Source of the DNA: Candidatus Scatoplasma merdavium
GTDB taxonomy: Bacteria; Bacillota_I; Bacilli_A; RFN20; CAG-288
NCBI GenBank assembly: GCA_017694135.1
Contig: JADING010000112.1
Coordinates: 1 to 8,199 of the forward strand
Direction of reading: 5' to 3'
Length of the DNA: 8,199 nt
The notes below the pieces were generated by a model. That model had not been told where the DNA came from. It saw only the letters and a program-made list of their open reading frames with translations, and did no database searches. Positions within the stretch are counted from its first letter, which is position 1, and the number at the start of each line of letters is the position of its first letter. This document shows, in pieces, positions 1-6,909 of the stretch. The position numbers and the translations under genes were made by a program.

Positions 1-6
1 TTAGTT

Positions 7-2580
7 ATGGCACTTTCAAAAATTAAGTTTATATCCATAATCACCTGCGCTTTGCTTGTTGTAAGTGGGGTTGCTTACGGTGCATTTGTAGTTTCTGCCG
101 GAGATACAATTCAAGCGTCAGACAGTATAAATTCATCGGATGTAGAGAACACTAAACACAAAGTCGAATTCAAATCTGGTGATACAGTTGAAAAAACGAT
201 GTATGTCGATAGCGAATATAACTTGTCTTTGAAAGATGCGCCGTATGTTTTTAAAGATGGAAGTGTTTATGAATGGAAATCTGGTTCAATCAATTTAGCG
301 ACTTTAGAAAAAGATGATTCTTCTAACAATTTTGTCACTGGTGATATGACTTTTGTTTCTTCTGTCAGTTCTTCATCCGGAAGTTTATCTTCTACATATA
401 ACGAGGGGAAATTAAGCAAAAACAACACATCTTCAACTAGCGTTGCTTTCGATGCGGCAAATAATACTGTTTACCTTGGAGGTAATAACGCAACTGATGC
501 CTATTATTCTGGATTGACGGTTAACGCTAACGTGCAGATTATTAGTTTTAAAGACGGTGGTTGGCTTGGCAGGGATGAAAATATCTATGAAGAAAAAGTT
601 AGATATGATGATAATATGACTGCTTCAGAATATTCTCAAATAGGGGCCCACTATGTAAATGATAAGTTTAATGGTCTGGATCCATCGAGCGGAAATGATA
701 CAGAGTCATATAACGCTGATTTTACTATCGCTTTAGCTAATACTGAAGATGAATTAACTGATTACAAGCCATTTAAAGGTGGATTGACTATTGGAGTTGA
801 TGGTAATTCTGATACTCCGTATGGTAACGAATATACCAAAGCTGCAACTAATTATTTAGTTAGAAAATTTGTTCTCACTAGAGATGTGGTTTTTAGTGGT
901 ATGACATTTAATTTAGGAGCTTATAACGGTTTTTATGGTGCTTCTTGTAACTGGGCACAAAATAACTACAACAATTTTATAGTTGGAGCTTACAACGAGA
1001 TTGATTTAAATGGCCATGATTTAATATTGGCTAATAATACCAATTTAAATGCTTATGGTTCTATTACCGATAGCTCATCAGATAGATACGGAAAAATAGT
1101 TGTAGAAAACGGCAGTACTTTACAAGGTTTACTTACTTTAGAAGATTGCTCGCACGAAACCGATGTTGTTATTTACTACCACAACTTAAGCTTGTTCAGA
1201 ATGTATAGAATGCCTTATTTGGATTGTTCTATCGATTTTAAATACGGTTCTTGGTTCAAGGGTTTCTTTTTGAAAGATAGCGGTGGCCGAACTGGTCACG
1301 GTGTCTCAGCAACCATTAATTTTTTAGGACCTAATTCGAGTTTATTTAATCAAACAGAAGAAAATGGGGTTATAACTAGAACTGTTTATTACAATCACAA
1401 CATTTTAAATCAAGATACTTCATCTAATCACTTTATTAGAAACAATTTATATCATCAAAGAATTAAATATGATGTTAAGGATTCTTCGGTATCTTTTAAT
1501 TATATTTTACCTTCAGTTCAAGGGTGTACTTTAGATACTAGAGACACTCAGCTTTTCATTCCTTCATTCTTTGAATTTTACTTGAAAAATTCTCAATTTA
1601 ATTTAAACAATGAACTGGTTTTCTTGCCAGGTAGCTACTTAAATGTGGATAGAAATAGCACTGTGAGTTTCTCTAATTTTGAATATAAATCTTCTGCTAA
1701 TGGCGCCTACAAATATCGCGCTGGTGGATTGATTTTTGCTAGTCGCTTGTGGTCAATTGCTATGGGCTCAACAAGCAAATTAAATAACGGCGATGGAGTT
1801 GCTCCACAAATATTTCAAAGCAATGATAATTTTTGGAATTACGTTGGCAATAATATGCCCGCTAAATGCGATTTTTATGGAACAATAGAATTTAATGATT
1901 ACTCTTCATATAGTTCAAATAAACCAGGCTATGTTTTATCAGGAATAATAAATTTTTATGAAATTGATAAGATAGATTCTATACTTGCAACTAAAGGATT
2001 TACCTCTAATCAAGTCGCAATTTATCCTACACAGCAAAGGTGCGAAACTGGTATTACATCCTTAACAAATCCTGGTTTTACTAAAGAAGGCAAAGGTAAT
2101 TTTGTTGTTATGAGTTATTTTAATGCGCCGCTAATTTCTAACGATTGCGTGGTTGATTTAAATGGGAATAAGCAAGCTTTAAGAGGAACTTACGATTCAA
2201 AAACTGGGCTTGTTACTGTAATAAATAATGGAACTAAGTCCTATTATGCTTATATTCATAACAATGAGTTTATTAATTCGTGGTATCAAGATCAATTGAT
2301 GACAGGAGAATATAAGTTAGTTAGCAATTACGATGAAGCAAATCATTATATTACTGTTGATGAAGTAAATTACGTTTATTATCAAGGTAATTTTATCCAG
2401 GTGTCCCTAGTTTCTAAAAGCGGGAACACAATTACGGCGACTGGAGCAAAATTAGATTGTATGATTGGCGGTTCGAGTGCAAAGGATTGGAAGGCAAAGG
2501 ATTTAACGGTCAAAAAAGATTGCAGCAACAGCACTTTGACATATTCTTCTAACAGGTGGGTAATTAGTACAGTTAGTTAA
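7..2580 (+). CDS. Large secreted/surface protein of unknown function, beta-rich
   Basis: I do not recognise this 857-residue protein. It begins with a short basic stretch (KIK, residues 5-7) and a hydrophobic segment (about 8-30) ending in small residues (AYGAF, VVSAG), which looks like a Sec signal peptide. There is no lipobox, LPXTG sorting motif or C-terminal membrane segment, so release or non-covalent wall attachment is more likely than anchoring. The mature part is rich in Asn, Ser, Tyr and Gly. It has alternating hydrophobic stretches such as EIDLNGHDLILANNTNLNAY (331-350) and a similar one at 533-558 (NNELVFLPGSYLNVD), which resemble the rungs of right-handed beta-helix or adhesin-like passengers; that fold is an inference. 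Serine-rich low complexity lies at 118-130. The ATG at 7 is chosen because the signal peptide follows directly, but only two codons are visible upstream, so the RBS or an earlier start may lie outside the window. Its 3' end overlaps convergent queF by four bases. Confidence 0.8.
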   Translation: MALSKIKFISIITCALLVVSGVAYGAFVVSAGDTIQASDSINSSDVENTKHKVEFKSGDTVEKTMYVDSEYNLSLKDAPYVFKDGSVYEWKSGSINLATLEKDDSSNNFVTGDMTFVSSVSSSSGSLSSTYNEGKLSKNNTSSTSVAFDAANNTVYLGGNNATDAYYSGLTVNANVQIISFKDGGWLGRDENIYEEKVRYDDNMTASEYSQIGAHYVNDKFNGLDPSSGNDTESYNADFTIALANTEDELTDYKPFKGGLTIGVDGNSDTPYGNEYTKAATNYLVRKFVLTRDVVFSGMTFNLGAYNGFYGASCNWAQNNYNNFIVGAYNEIDLNGHDLILANNTNLNAYGSITDSSSDRYGKIVVENGSTLQGLLTLEDCSHETDVVIYYHNLSLFRMYRMPYLDCSIDFKYGSWFKGFFLKDSGGRTGHGVSATINFLGPNSSLFNQTEENGVITRTVYYNHNILNQDTSSNHFIRNNLYHQRIKYDVKDSSVSFNYILPSVQGCTLDTRDTQLFIPSFFEFYLKNSQFNLNNELVFLPGSYLNVDRNSTVSFSNFEYKSSANGAYKYRAGGLIFASRLWSIAMGSTSKLNNGDGVAPQIFQSNDNFWNYVGNNMPAKCDFYGTIEFNDYSSYSSNKPGYVLSGIINFYEIDKIDSILATKGFTSNQVAIYPTQQRCETGITSLTNPGFTKEGKGNFVVMSYFNAPLISNDCVVDLNGNKQALRGTYDSKTGLVTVINNGTKSYYAYIHNNEFINSWYQDQLMTGEYKLVSNYDEANHYITVDEVNYVYYQGNFIQVSLVSKSGNTITATGAKLDCMIGGSSAKDWKAKDLTVKKDCSNSTLTYSSNRWVISTVS

Positions 2581-3059
2581 CGATTATCGACTTTTTCAGG
2601 ATAAAGGTCGTGAAATTTTAATCTTTCTTCCGCTATTTGTTCCCATTTAGTTCCGCTTTTACCATAGTTGCAGTAAGGATCAATTGAGATACCTCCTCTC
2701 GGAGTGAATTTACCCCAAACCTCAATGTATTTTGGATCCATTAATTTAATGAGATCTTCCATGATGATATTTACACAGTCTTCGTGGAAATCCCCGTGGT
2801 TTCTAAATGAGAAGAGATAGAGCTTTAACGATTTTGATTCGACCATTTTTATGTTTGGAACGTAAGAGATATAAATAGTGGCGAAATCCGGTTGACCGGT
2901 AATTGGACATAAAGATGTGAATTCGGGAACGTTAAATTTGACGAAATAATCGTGGTCTTGGTGCTTGTTAACAAACGTTTCGAGCACTTCTGGAGCGTAG
3001 TCCATTTTGTACTTTGTTTTACTTCCTAAAGCTTGAAGGTTTTCTTCTTTTCTTTCCAT
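2577..3059 (-). CDS. queF: NADPH-dependent 7-cyano-7-deazaguanine (preQ0) reductase QueF
   Basis: This cytosolic enzyme reduces the nitrile of preQ0 to the aminomethyl group of preQ1 using two NADPH, the last step before insertion into tRNA. The 160-residue length fits the short, unimodular Bacillus-type QueF, not the long E. coli type. Visible family features are the catalytic cysteine in FTSLCPITGQPDF (Cys51), the proton-donating aspartate (Asp58), the QueF signature ESKSLKLYLFSFRN (74-87) with its substrate-binding glutamate, and the FHE motif (His92, Glu93). A conserved C-terminal block follows (GKFTPRGGISIDPY, 116-129). It is the last gene of the queC-yhhQ-queF operon. Its ATG lies two bases after the yhhQ stop and its RBS (AAAGGA) sits inside the end of yhhQ, so translation is probably coupled. 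Its stop codon overlaps the stop of the convergent surface-protein gene. Confidence 0.96.
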   Translation of the reverse strand: MERKEENLQALGSKTKYKMDYAPEVLETFVNKHQDHDYFVKFNVPEFTSLCPITGQPDFATIYISYVPNIKMVESKSLKLYLFSFRNHGDFHEDCVNIIMEDLIKLMDPKYIEVWGKFTPRGGISIDPYCNYGKSGTKWEQIAEERLKFHDLYPEKVDNR

Positions 3060-3061
3060 GT

Positions 3062-3787
3062 TTAGTTTTCCTTTCTTTCTAGTTTTTGATCTTCTTTAGA
3101 AATGGTATTTAATGAGCGCGCCCAGTAGCAGAATGGGGTGTCGCATAAGGCTACGATTGCTTTAAATAAATACGTTGTTCCTAAAATTGAGAAGAAGGTT
3201 GGCCAGTCATAAACAAATATAAATGAAATGGTGACAAATATACCTGTGTCGAAGGCTTGAGCGATTAAGGTAGCAACGTTATTTCTAAGCCACAGTTTAG
3301 TTTTGTTGTTTCCGGTTTTCCTCCATATGGCGTGGTAGATAACTACATCGACAGTTTGCGAAACGATGAAACCTGCCAAAGAAGCGATAGTAACGCGAGG
3401 TACCATACCAAAGACAATGTTTAGTGATCCTTGGAAAGTATCGGATGAAGAGGGGATAAACATGAGAATTACTTGCGTACCTATGATCCATAAAACGTTA
3501 GTGACTATTCCTAGTATTACTCCTCTTTGCGCTTCTTTTTTTCCGTATTTTTCCGAGAGAATATCCGTGCATAAAAACGTCGAAGCGTATAAGACTGATC
3601 CGGCAGTAGTGGTAAGAGAAAAAAGTTCAATTGATTTACAAGCCGCGATATTTGCCAGTATTGTAGCGAAAGCGATATAAGCGTAGATTCCGCTTTTTCC
3701 TAAAAGCTTATAAACTAGAATTAACAGAGTTAAAAACAGAGCGATAGACAAGAAAAAAAGCAGGGCATTAAAGACGATATCTGGCAT
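3062..3787 (-). CDS. yhhQ: YhhQ/VUT-family queuosine precursor transporter
   Basis: This 241-residue integral membrane protein belongs to the YhhQ (vitamin uptake-like, VUT) family. E. coli YhhQ imports preQ0 and preQ1; other members in this family may carry queuosine or queuine. About six hydrophobic segments can be seen: near residues 7-29, 34-50, 60-72, 88-110, 131-152 and 183-215. The family signature is the block FLCTDILSEKYGKKEAQRGV (about 71-90), a cytoplasmic-loop motif with Asp, Glu and Tyr-Gly-Lys. Polar residues in membrane segments (SQTVDVVIY and AQAFDTGIF) match the conserved Gln-Asp positions of the family. The start overlaps the queC stop by one base (TAATG), with a GGAGAGGA ribosome binding site inside queC, pointing to coupled translation. 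The neighbours queC and queF support the Q-precursor assignment; which precursor it prefers cannot be told from sequence. Confidence 0.93.
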   Translation of the reverse strand: MPDIVFNALLFFLSIALFLTLLILVYKLLGKSGIYAYIAFATILANIAACKSIELFSLTTTAGSVLYASTFLCTDILSEKYGKKEAQRGVILGIVTNVLWIIGTQVILMFIPSSSDTFQGSLNIVFGMVPRVTIASLAGFIVSQTVDVVIYHAIWRKTGNNKTKLWLRNNVATLIAQAFDTGIFVTISFIFVYDWPTFFSILGTTYLFKAIVALCDTPFCYWARSLNTISKEDQKLERKEN

Positions 3788-4482
3788 TATTTTTCCTCTC
3801 CTTCATAAATCAAAGGATCTTTTACTCCGTTTGCTTCAAAGGCTTTGATTCTATCTATGCAAGTTCCGCACTTGCCGCAAGGTTTATCGTGCCCTAAATA
3901 ACAAGACCAGGTCAGTTTATATGGGACTTTAAGTTCTAATCCGATTTTTACTACTTCGGCTTTTGAAAGATTTATAAAAGGCGCTTCTACTTTAATCTTT
4001 TTGCCGCTACCTAAATAAATCGCTTCAGAAACAGCTTTATTAAAATCAGTTGAAGTATCAGGGTAGGCGTTTAAAATGGCGTCGTCAGCGTGAGCGCCAT
4101 AATATATGATTTCCGCTTCGTTAGATAGACCTATACTTGCTGCTACCGCTAAAAACAACCCGTTTCTAAAAGGGACGTAAGTGCTTAAAGGGCCTTTCTC
4201 TTTCTTGGCTTGTTCTTCGTATGAAGAAAGAGGAACTTCATTTTGAGAAGAAGAGAGCAATGAGCAAGAGGAAGAAGAAAAAATACTCGCTAGATCGAGC
4301 AGCTTGAGTTCGACATTGTAATATTTAGCGACGTTTTTTGCCGCTTCTAATTCTTTAGCGTGCTTTTGGTTATAAAAAACCGAGAGTGCCAGAACGTTTT
4401 CGCTTCCGTATTTTTTAACAGCCATAGCTAGGGCTGTTGAAGAATCTAATCCGCCAGAGAAGAGACAGATAGCTTTTTTCAT
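3787..4482 (-). CDS. queC: 7-cyano-7-deazaguanine synthase QueC
   Basis: QueC converts 7-carboxy-7-deazaguanine to preQ0 with ATP and ammonia. The 231-residue protein has the N-type ATP pyrophosphatase P-loop SGGLDSS (9-15), the conserved TYVPFRNGLFL block (101-111), GAHADD (129-134), and a zinc site made by Cys194, Cys202, Cys205 and Cys208 (CYLGHDKPCGKCGTC). The serine-rich stretch SSSSCSLLSSS (69-79) is in a region that is variable in this family. The ATG is preceded by AGGAGG with a five-base spacer, a near-ideal RBS. That RBS can be sequestered by a hairpin in the leader, described separately. This is the first gene of the operon with yhhQ and queF, transcribed divergently from tgt. Its substrate requires FolE, QueD and QueE, none of which is in this window. 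Confidence 0.97.
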   Translation of the reverse strand: MKKAICLFSGGLDSSTALAMAVKKYGSENVLALSVFYNQKHAKELEAAKNVAKYYNVELKLLDLASIFSSSSCSLLSSSQNEVPLSSYEEQAKKEKGPLSTYVPFRNGLFLAVAASIGLSNEAEIIYYGAHADDAILNAYPDTSTDFNKAVSEAIYLGSGKKIKVEAPFINLSKAEVVKIGLELKVPYKLTWSCYLGHDKPCGKCGTCIDRIKAFEANGVKDPLIYEGEEK

Positions 4483-4485
4483 ATT

Positions 4486-4528
4486 GACCTCCTATAAATT
4501 ACTAGAAGGCCAAAAAGGGGCCCCTAGT
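4486..4528 (-). promoter_or_regulatory. Translational expression platform: alternative anti-sequester/SD-sequester hairpins
   Basis: Two mutually exclusive hairpins can be drawn on the minus strand. In the sequester form GGCCTTCTA (4511-4503) pairs with TAGGAGGTC (4494-4486) in nine pairs, two of them G-U, with an eight-base loop. This buries the whole queC Shine-Dalgarno (4493-4488). In the alternative form ACTAGGGG (4528-4521) pairs with CTTCTAGT (4508-4501), using the bases needed by the sequester and freeing the RBS. ACTAGG is also the 3' tail of the candidate preQ1 aptamer, so ligand binding would remove it from the anti-sequester and shut translation off. The pairing is seen in the sequence; the switching direction is inferred. 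A GGGGCCCC palindrome followed by TTTTT (4524-4512) could instead act as a weak terminator, but it has little room for a loop. Confidence 0.6.
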
Positions 4529-4561
4529 TTTGTTTTTAGACAGGATGGTTTCGAACTGTCT
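4523..4561 (-). promoter_or_regulatory. Candidate preQ1 class-I riboswitch aptamer in the queC leader
   Basis: Read on the minus strand, AGACAG (4561-4556) pairs with CTGTCT (4543-4538) to give a six-base-pair P1. P1 closes a 12-base loop (TTCGAAACCATC, 4555-4544) and is followed by an A-rich tail ending ACAAAACTAGG. This is the layout of preQ1-I aptamers: a short P1, a loop starting UUC, a cytosine just before the 3' strand of P1 (the ligand-pairing position), and an A-rich tail whose end folds back into the loop as P2. The tail closely resembles that of the Thermoanaerobacter aptamer as I recall it. The weak point is P2: only a few pairs (loop UCG with tail CUAGG, leaving two bases unpaired) are evident, and the loop departs from the usual ACC. 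Position directly upstream of queC, a classic target, adds support. Confidence 0.62.
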
Positions 4562-4575
4562 TGATTATCTTTGCT

Positions 4576-4605
4576 AGAATATCACTTAAAATAGACTGTT
4601 AGCAA
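4576..4605 (-). promoter_or_regulatory. Probable promoter of the queC-yhhQ-queF operon
   Basis: On the minus strand TTGCTA (4605-4600) and TATTCT (4581-4576) are separated by 18 bases and resemble sigma-A -35 and -10 boxes. Transcription would start around 4569-4566, just ahead of P1 of the candidate riboswitch, which is where a promoter is expected. A better-looking -10 (GATAAT, 4569-4564) was passed over because its start site would fall inside P1 and cut the aptamer. Confidence 0.4.
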
Positions 4606-4610
4606 CAAGA

Positions 4611-4628
4611 TTGAAACAATACTTTCAA
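4611..4628. repeat. Inverted repeat between the divergent promoters, possible operator
   Basis: TTGAAA (4611-4616) and TTTCAA (4623-4628) form a perfect six-base inverted repeat around a six-base spacer (CAATAC). It lies between the two divergent promoters, next to the -35 of queC and overlapping the -35 region of tgt, where a dimeric repressor could act on both. Repeats this short and AT-rich arise by chance, and no regulator gene is nearby, so operator function is only a possibility. Confidence 0.25.
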
Positions 4629-4654
4629 CAAAATAAGATTTTATCTCGTATAAT
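4624..4654 (+). promoter_or_regulatory. Probable promoter of tgt-queA-queH
   Basis: A perfect TATAAT -10 box is at 4649-4654. It sits 25 bases upstream of the tgt start and leaves a short leader with the RBS AGGAG (4669-4673). The -35 is poor: the best candidates are TTCAAC (4624-4629, 19-base spacing) or TCAACA one base further on. No riboswitch-like structure is seen in this short leader, so the second operon seems not to be under the control proposed for queC. Confidence 0.55.
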
Positions 4655-4679
4655 AGATTGACCATTAAAGGAGAAAGAG

Positions 4680-5810
4680 ATGTCTAAAGATAACGTTTAT
4701 ATTGAAATTCTACACCACGATAAGAATTCTAAGGCCCGCTATGGCATATTGCACACGCTTCACGGTGATTGCGAATTACCGATGTTTATGCCTGTGGGAA
4801 CTCAAGCTACAGTTAAGTGCCTTTCTCCTGACCAAGTAAAAGCTTGCGGAAGTGGGGTTATTTTGGCAAACACTTATCATTTAGCTCTTCGTCCTGGTGA
4901 AGATATCGTTGCTCAAGCTGGAGGAGTTCAAAAATTTATGAATTACAACGGCCCGATGTTAACTGATTCGGGTGGTTTTCAAGTTTTTTCTTTGTCTGAG
5001 TTACGCAAGATTAAAGAAGAAGGTGTGACTTTTAAGAACCCTTTAAACGGAGATAAGATCTTCTTTTCTCCTGAGATCTGTATGGAGATTGAAGAGAAGA
5101 TAGGTGCGGACATCGCTATGGTCTTAGATGAGTGTGTGCACTATCCTGCCACTTATGAATACATGAGAGATTCCGTTGAAAGAACTTTAAGGTGGGCAAA
5201 AAGATGCAAAGAAGCCCACAATAGAAAAGATCAGGCGCTTTTTGGTATCCTTCAAGGCGGAGAATTTGAAGATCTTAGAAAACACTGCGCTGAAGAGTTA
5301 ATAAAGCTTGATTTTGATGGATATGCTATCGGGGGAACTTCAATTGGTGAACCGCGAGAAGTCGAATACAAGATGGTCACTTATGCCAGCAAATACATGC
5401 CGGAAGATAAGCCGCGTTACCTTATGGGTGTCGGTTCTTTAGATATGATTTTTGATGGTATATCTAAAGGGATAGATATGTTTGACTGCGTCCTTCCTAC
5501 TAGAATTGCAAGGCACGGCGCTCTTATGACGTCTCGTGGAAGAATCAATATCCTTAACGCTAAATACAAATACGATTTTTCTCCTATTGACGATGAGTGT
5601 GATTGTTACGCTTGTAAGAACTTTACTAAAGCTTATCTCCATCACTTATTTAAAGCTGGTGAAGAGTTTGGCAAGACTTTGGCATCTATTCATAACATCC
5701 GCTTCTTGATTAGAAACATGGAAATGGCAAGAGAAGCGATAAAACAGGATAGATTTGAAGAATTCCGCAAGGAAACGATGGAAAAATTTGGTTCAGAAAG
5801 AGGGTTTTAA
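4680..5810 (+). CDS. tgt: tRNA-guanine(34) transglycosylase Tgt
   Basis: Tgt exchanges guanine 34 of tRNAs for Asp, Asn, His and Tyr with preQ1, the step that commits the base to tRNA. The 376-residue length is usual for bacterial Tgt. Conserved sites can be read in order: DSGGFQVFSL with catalytic Asp96, DEC in the substrate pocket (150-152), GILQGG (189-194), GGTSIGEP (218-225), and FDCVLPTR with the nucleophile Asp269. A zinc site is formed by Cys307, Cys309, Cys312 and His338. Spacing among these matches the well-studied Zymomonas enzyme with a constant offset of 11 from the nucleophile onward, so there is no internal break. The start is supported by AGGAG six bases upstream. It leads the tgt-queA-queH operon; queA begins one base after its stop. 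Confidence 0.98.
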   Translation: MSKDNVYIEILHHDKNSKARYGILHTLHGDCELPMFMPVGTQATVKCLSPDQVKACGSGVILANTYHLALRPGEDIVAQAGGVQKFMNYNGPMLTDSGGFQVFSLSELRKIKEEGVTFKNPLNGDKIFFSPEICMEIEEKIGADIAMVLDECVHYPATYEYMRDSVERTLRWAKRCKEAHNRKDQALFGILQGGEFEDLRKHCAEELIKLDFDGYAIGGTSIGEPREVEYKMVTYASKYMPEDKPRYLMGVGSLDMIFDGISKGIDMFDCVLPTRIARHGALMTSRGRINILNAKYKYDFSPIDDECDCYACKNFTKAYLHHLFKAGEEFGKTLASIHNIRFLIRNMEMAREAIKQDRFEEFRKETMEKFGSERGF

Positions 5811-5811
5811 T

Positions 5812-6909
5812 ATGGATGAACAAGAAAAGAAGATAAAAGAAGAAGAGGCGATAAAACAGTTTGGATACAACGTCTACTCCTTGGATGAATACAATTACAA
5901 TCTTCCAGAAGAATTGATTGCTCAAGTTCCATCTGAAAGGCGCGATGAATCTCGTTTGTTAGTTTTAAACCGCAAAGATGAAAGCTTGGTTGATAAGCGT
6001 TTTTCTGATATTTATGACTACTTGCAAAAAGGTGATGTTTTAGTTAGAAACAACACTAAGGTCATTCCTTCCCGCTTGTTGGGGCGAAAAAAAGAAACTG
6101 GGGCTCATATTGAAGCTCTCTTGCTTCGCCCTATTCCTGGGCAAAAAGACGTTTACCAAGCGCTGTGTGGGAACGCTAAAGTCATTAAAGTTGGAACTCA
6201 TTTGGCCTTTGGAAAGAACGATGAGCTCCAAGCTGAATGCTTAGAGGTTCAAGAAGAGGGTTTAAGAATTTTAAAACTGAGCTATTCAGGAAACTTTTAT
6301 GAAGTGTTAGATGAAGTTGGTAAGATGCCTTTACCTCCTTATATTCACAACCAAGAAGGGAAAAACGACCGTTATCAGACAGTTTATGCTAAAGTTGAGG
6401 GCTCTTCTGCCGCTCCTACAGCCGGTTTTCACTTTAGCGAAGAGCTCAATTCTCGCCTTTTAAGTAAGGGCGTGGAAATTGAAGAAGTTACTCTTCATGT
6501 CGGCTTGGGAACTTTTCGTCCAGTTAAAGAAAACAATATTCTCGATCACAAGATGCATTCGGAATTTTACAATATGAACCAAGATGTTGCTGACAGACTT
6601 AACCTCGCTAAAAAAGAGGGGAGAAGAATAATTGCTGTGGGAACTACTTCGGTAAGGACACTAGAAACTATTTACCATAAGTTCAACGAGTTTAAAGCGG
6701 ACTCTGGCGATACCTCTTTGTTTATTTATCCGGGTTTTAAATACGAAGCTGTCGACGCTTTGATTACTAATTTTCACTTGCCTAAATCAACTTTACTTAT
6801 GTTAGTTTCAGCTTTTGCTTCTAGAGAATACATTCTCAAAGCTTACGAGCACGCTATTGAAGAAAGGTATCACTTCTTCTCGTTTGGAGATGCGATGTTT
6901 ATTCAATGA
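5812..6909 (+). CDS. queA: S-adenosylmethionine:tRNA ribosyltransferase-isomerase QueA
   Basis: QueA moves the ribosyl group of SAM onto preQ1 in tRNA and rearranges it to epoxyqueuosine. The 365-residue reading has the family blocks LPEELIAQ (31-38), ERRDESRLLVL (42-52), MPLPPYI (172-178), AAPTAGFHF (200-208), VGLGTFRPV (230-238), GTTSVRTLE (277-285) and the C-terminal DALITNFHLPKSTLLMLVSAF (315-335). The ATG at 5812 is preferred over an in-frame ATG at 5755 that lies within tgt. It follows the tgt stop by one base and has AGAGGG upstream. Even so, the protein has a charged extension of about 22 residues (MDEQEKKIKEEE and on) before the usual QueA start near YSLDEYNYNLPEELIA. No start codon exists at the canonical position, so the extension looks genuine. 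The last four bases (ATGA) overlap queH, which suggests coupled translation. Confidence 0.97.
   Translation: MDEQEKKIKEEEAIKQFGYNVYSLDEYNYNLPEELIAQVPSERRDESRLLVLNRKDESLVDKRFSDIYDYLQKGDVLVRNNTKVIPSRLLGRKKETGAHIEALLLRPIPGQKDVYQALCGNAKVIKVGTHLAFGKNDELQAECLEVQEEGLRILKLSYSGNFYEVLDEVGKMPLPPYIHNQEGKNDRYQTVYAKVEGSSAAPTAGFHFSEELNSRLLSKGVEIEEVTLHVGLGTFRPVKENNILDHKMHSEFYNMNQDVADRLNLAKKEGRRIIAVGTTSVRTLETIYHKFNEFKADSGDTSLFIYPGFKYEAVDALITNFHLPKSTLLMLVSAFASREYILKAYEHAIEERYHFFSFGDAMFIQ

Noticed and set aside
358..396. Serine-codon-rich stretch in the surface protein as a DNA repeat
   Set aside because: The codons vary and no exact tandem unit is present, so it is protein low complexity only.
3366..3680. Plus-strand open frame of 104 codons inside yhhQ
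   Set aside because: It is antisense to a well-supported membrane-protein gene, has no RBS, and its translation shows no recognisable features.
4246..4278. Serine-rich run in QueC (residues 69-79) as an insertion or slipped repeat
   Set aside because: This part of QueC is variable among family members and the flanking conserved blocks keep normal spacing.
5755..5811. Longer reading of QueA starting at an in-frame ATG at 5755
   Set aside because: The extra 19 codons lie wholly inside the end of tgt, and the 5812 start has better spacing to an RBS and the usual near-abutting gene junction.
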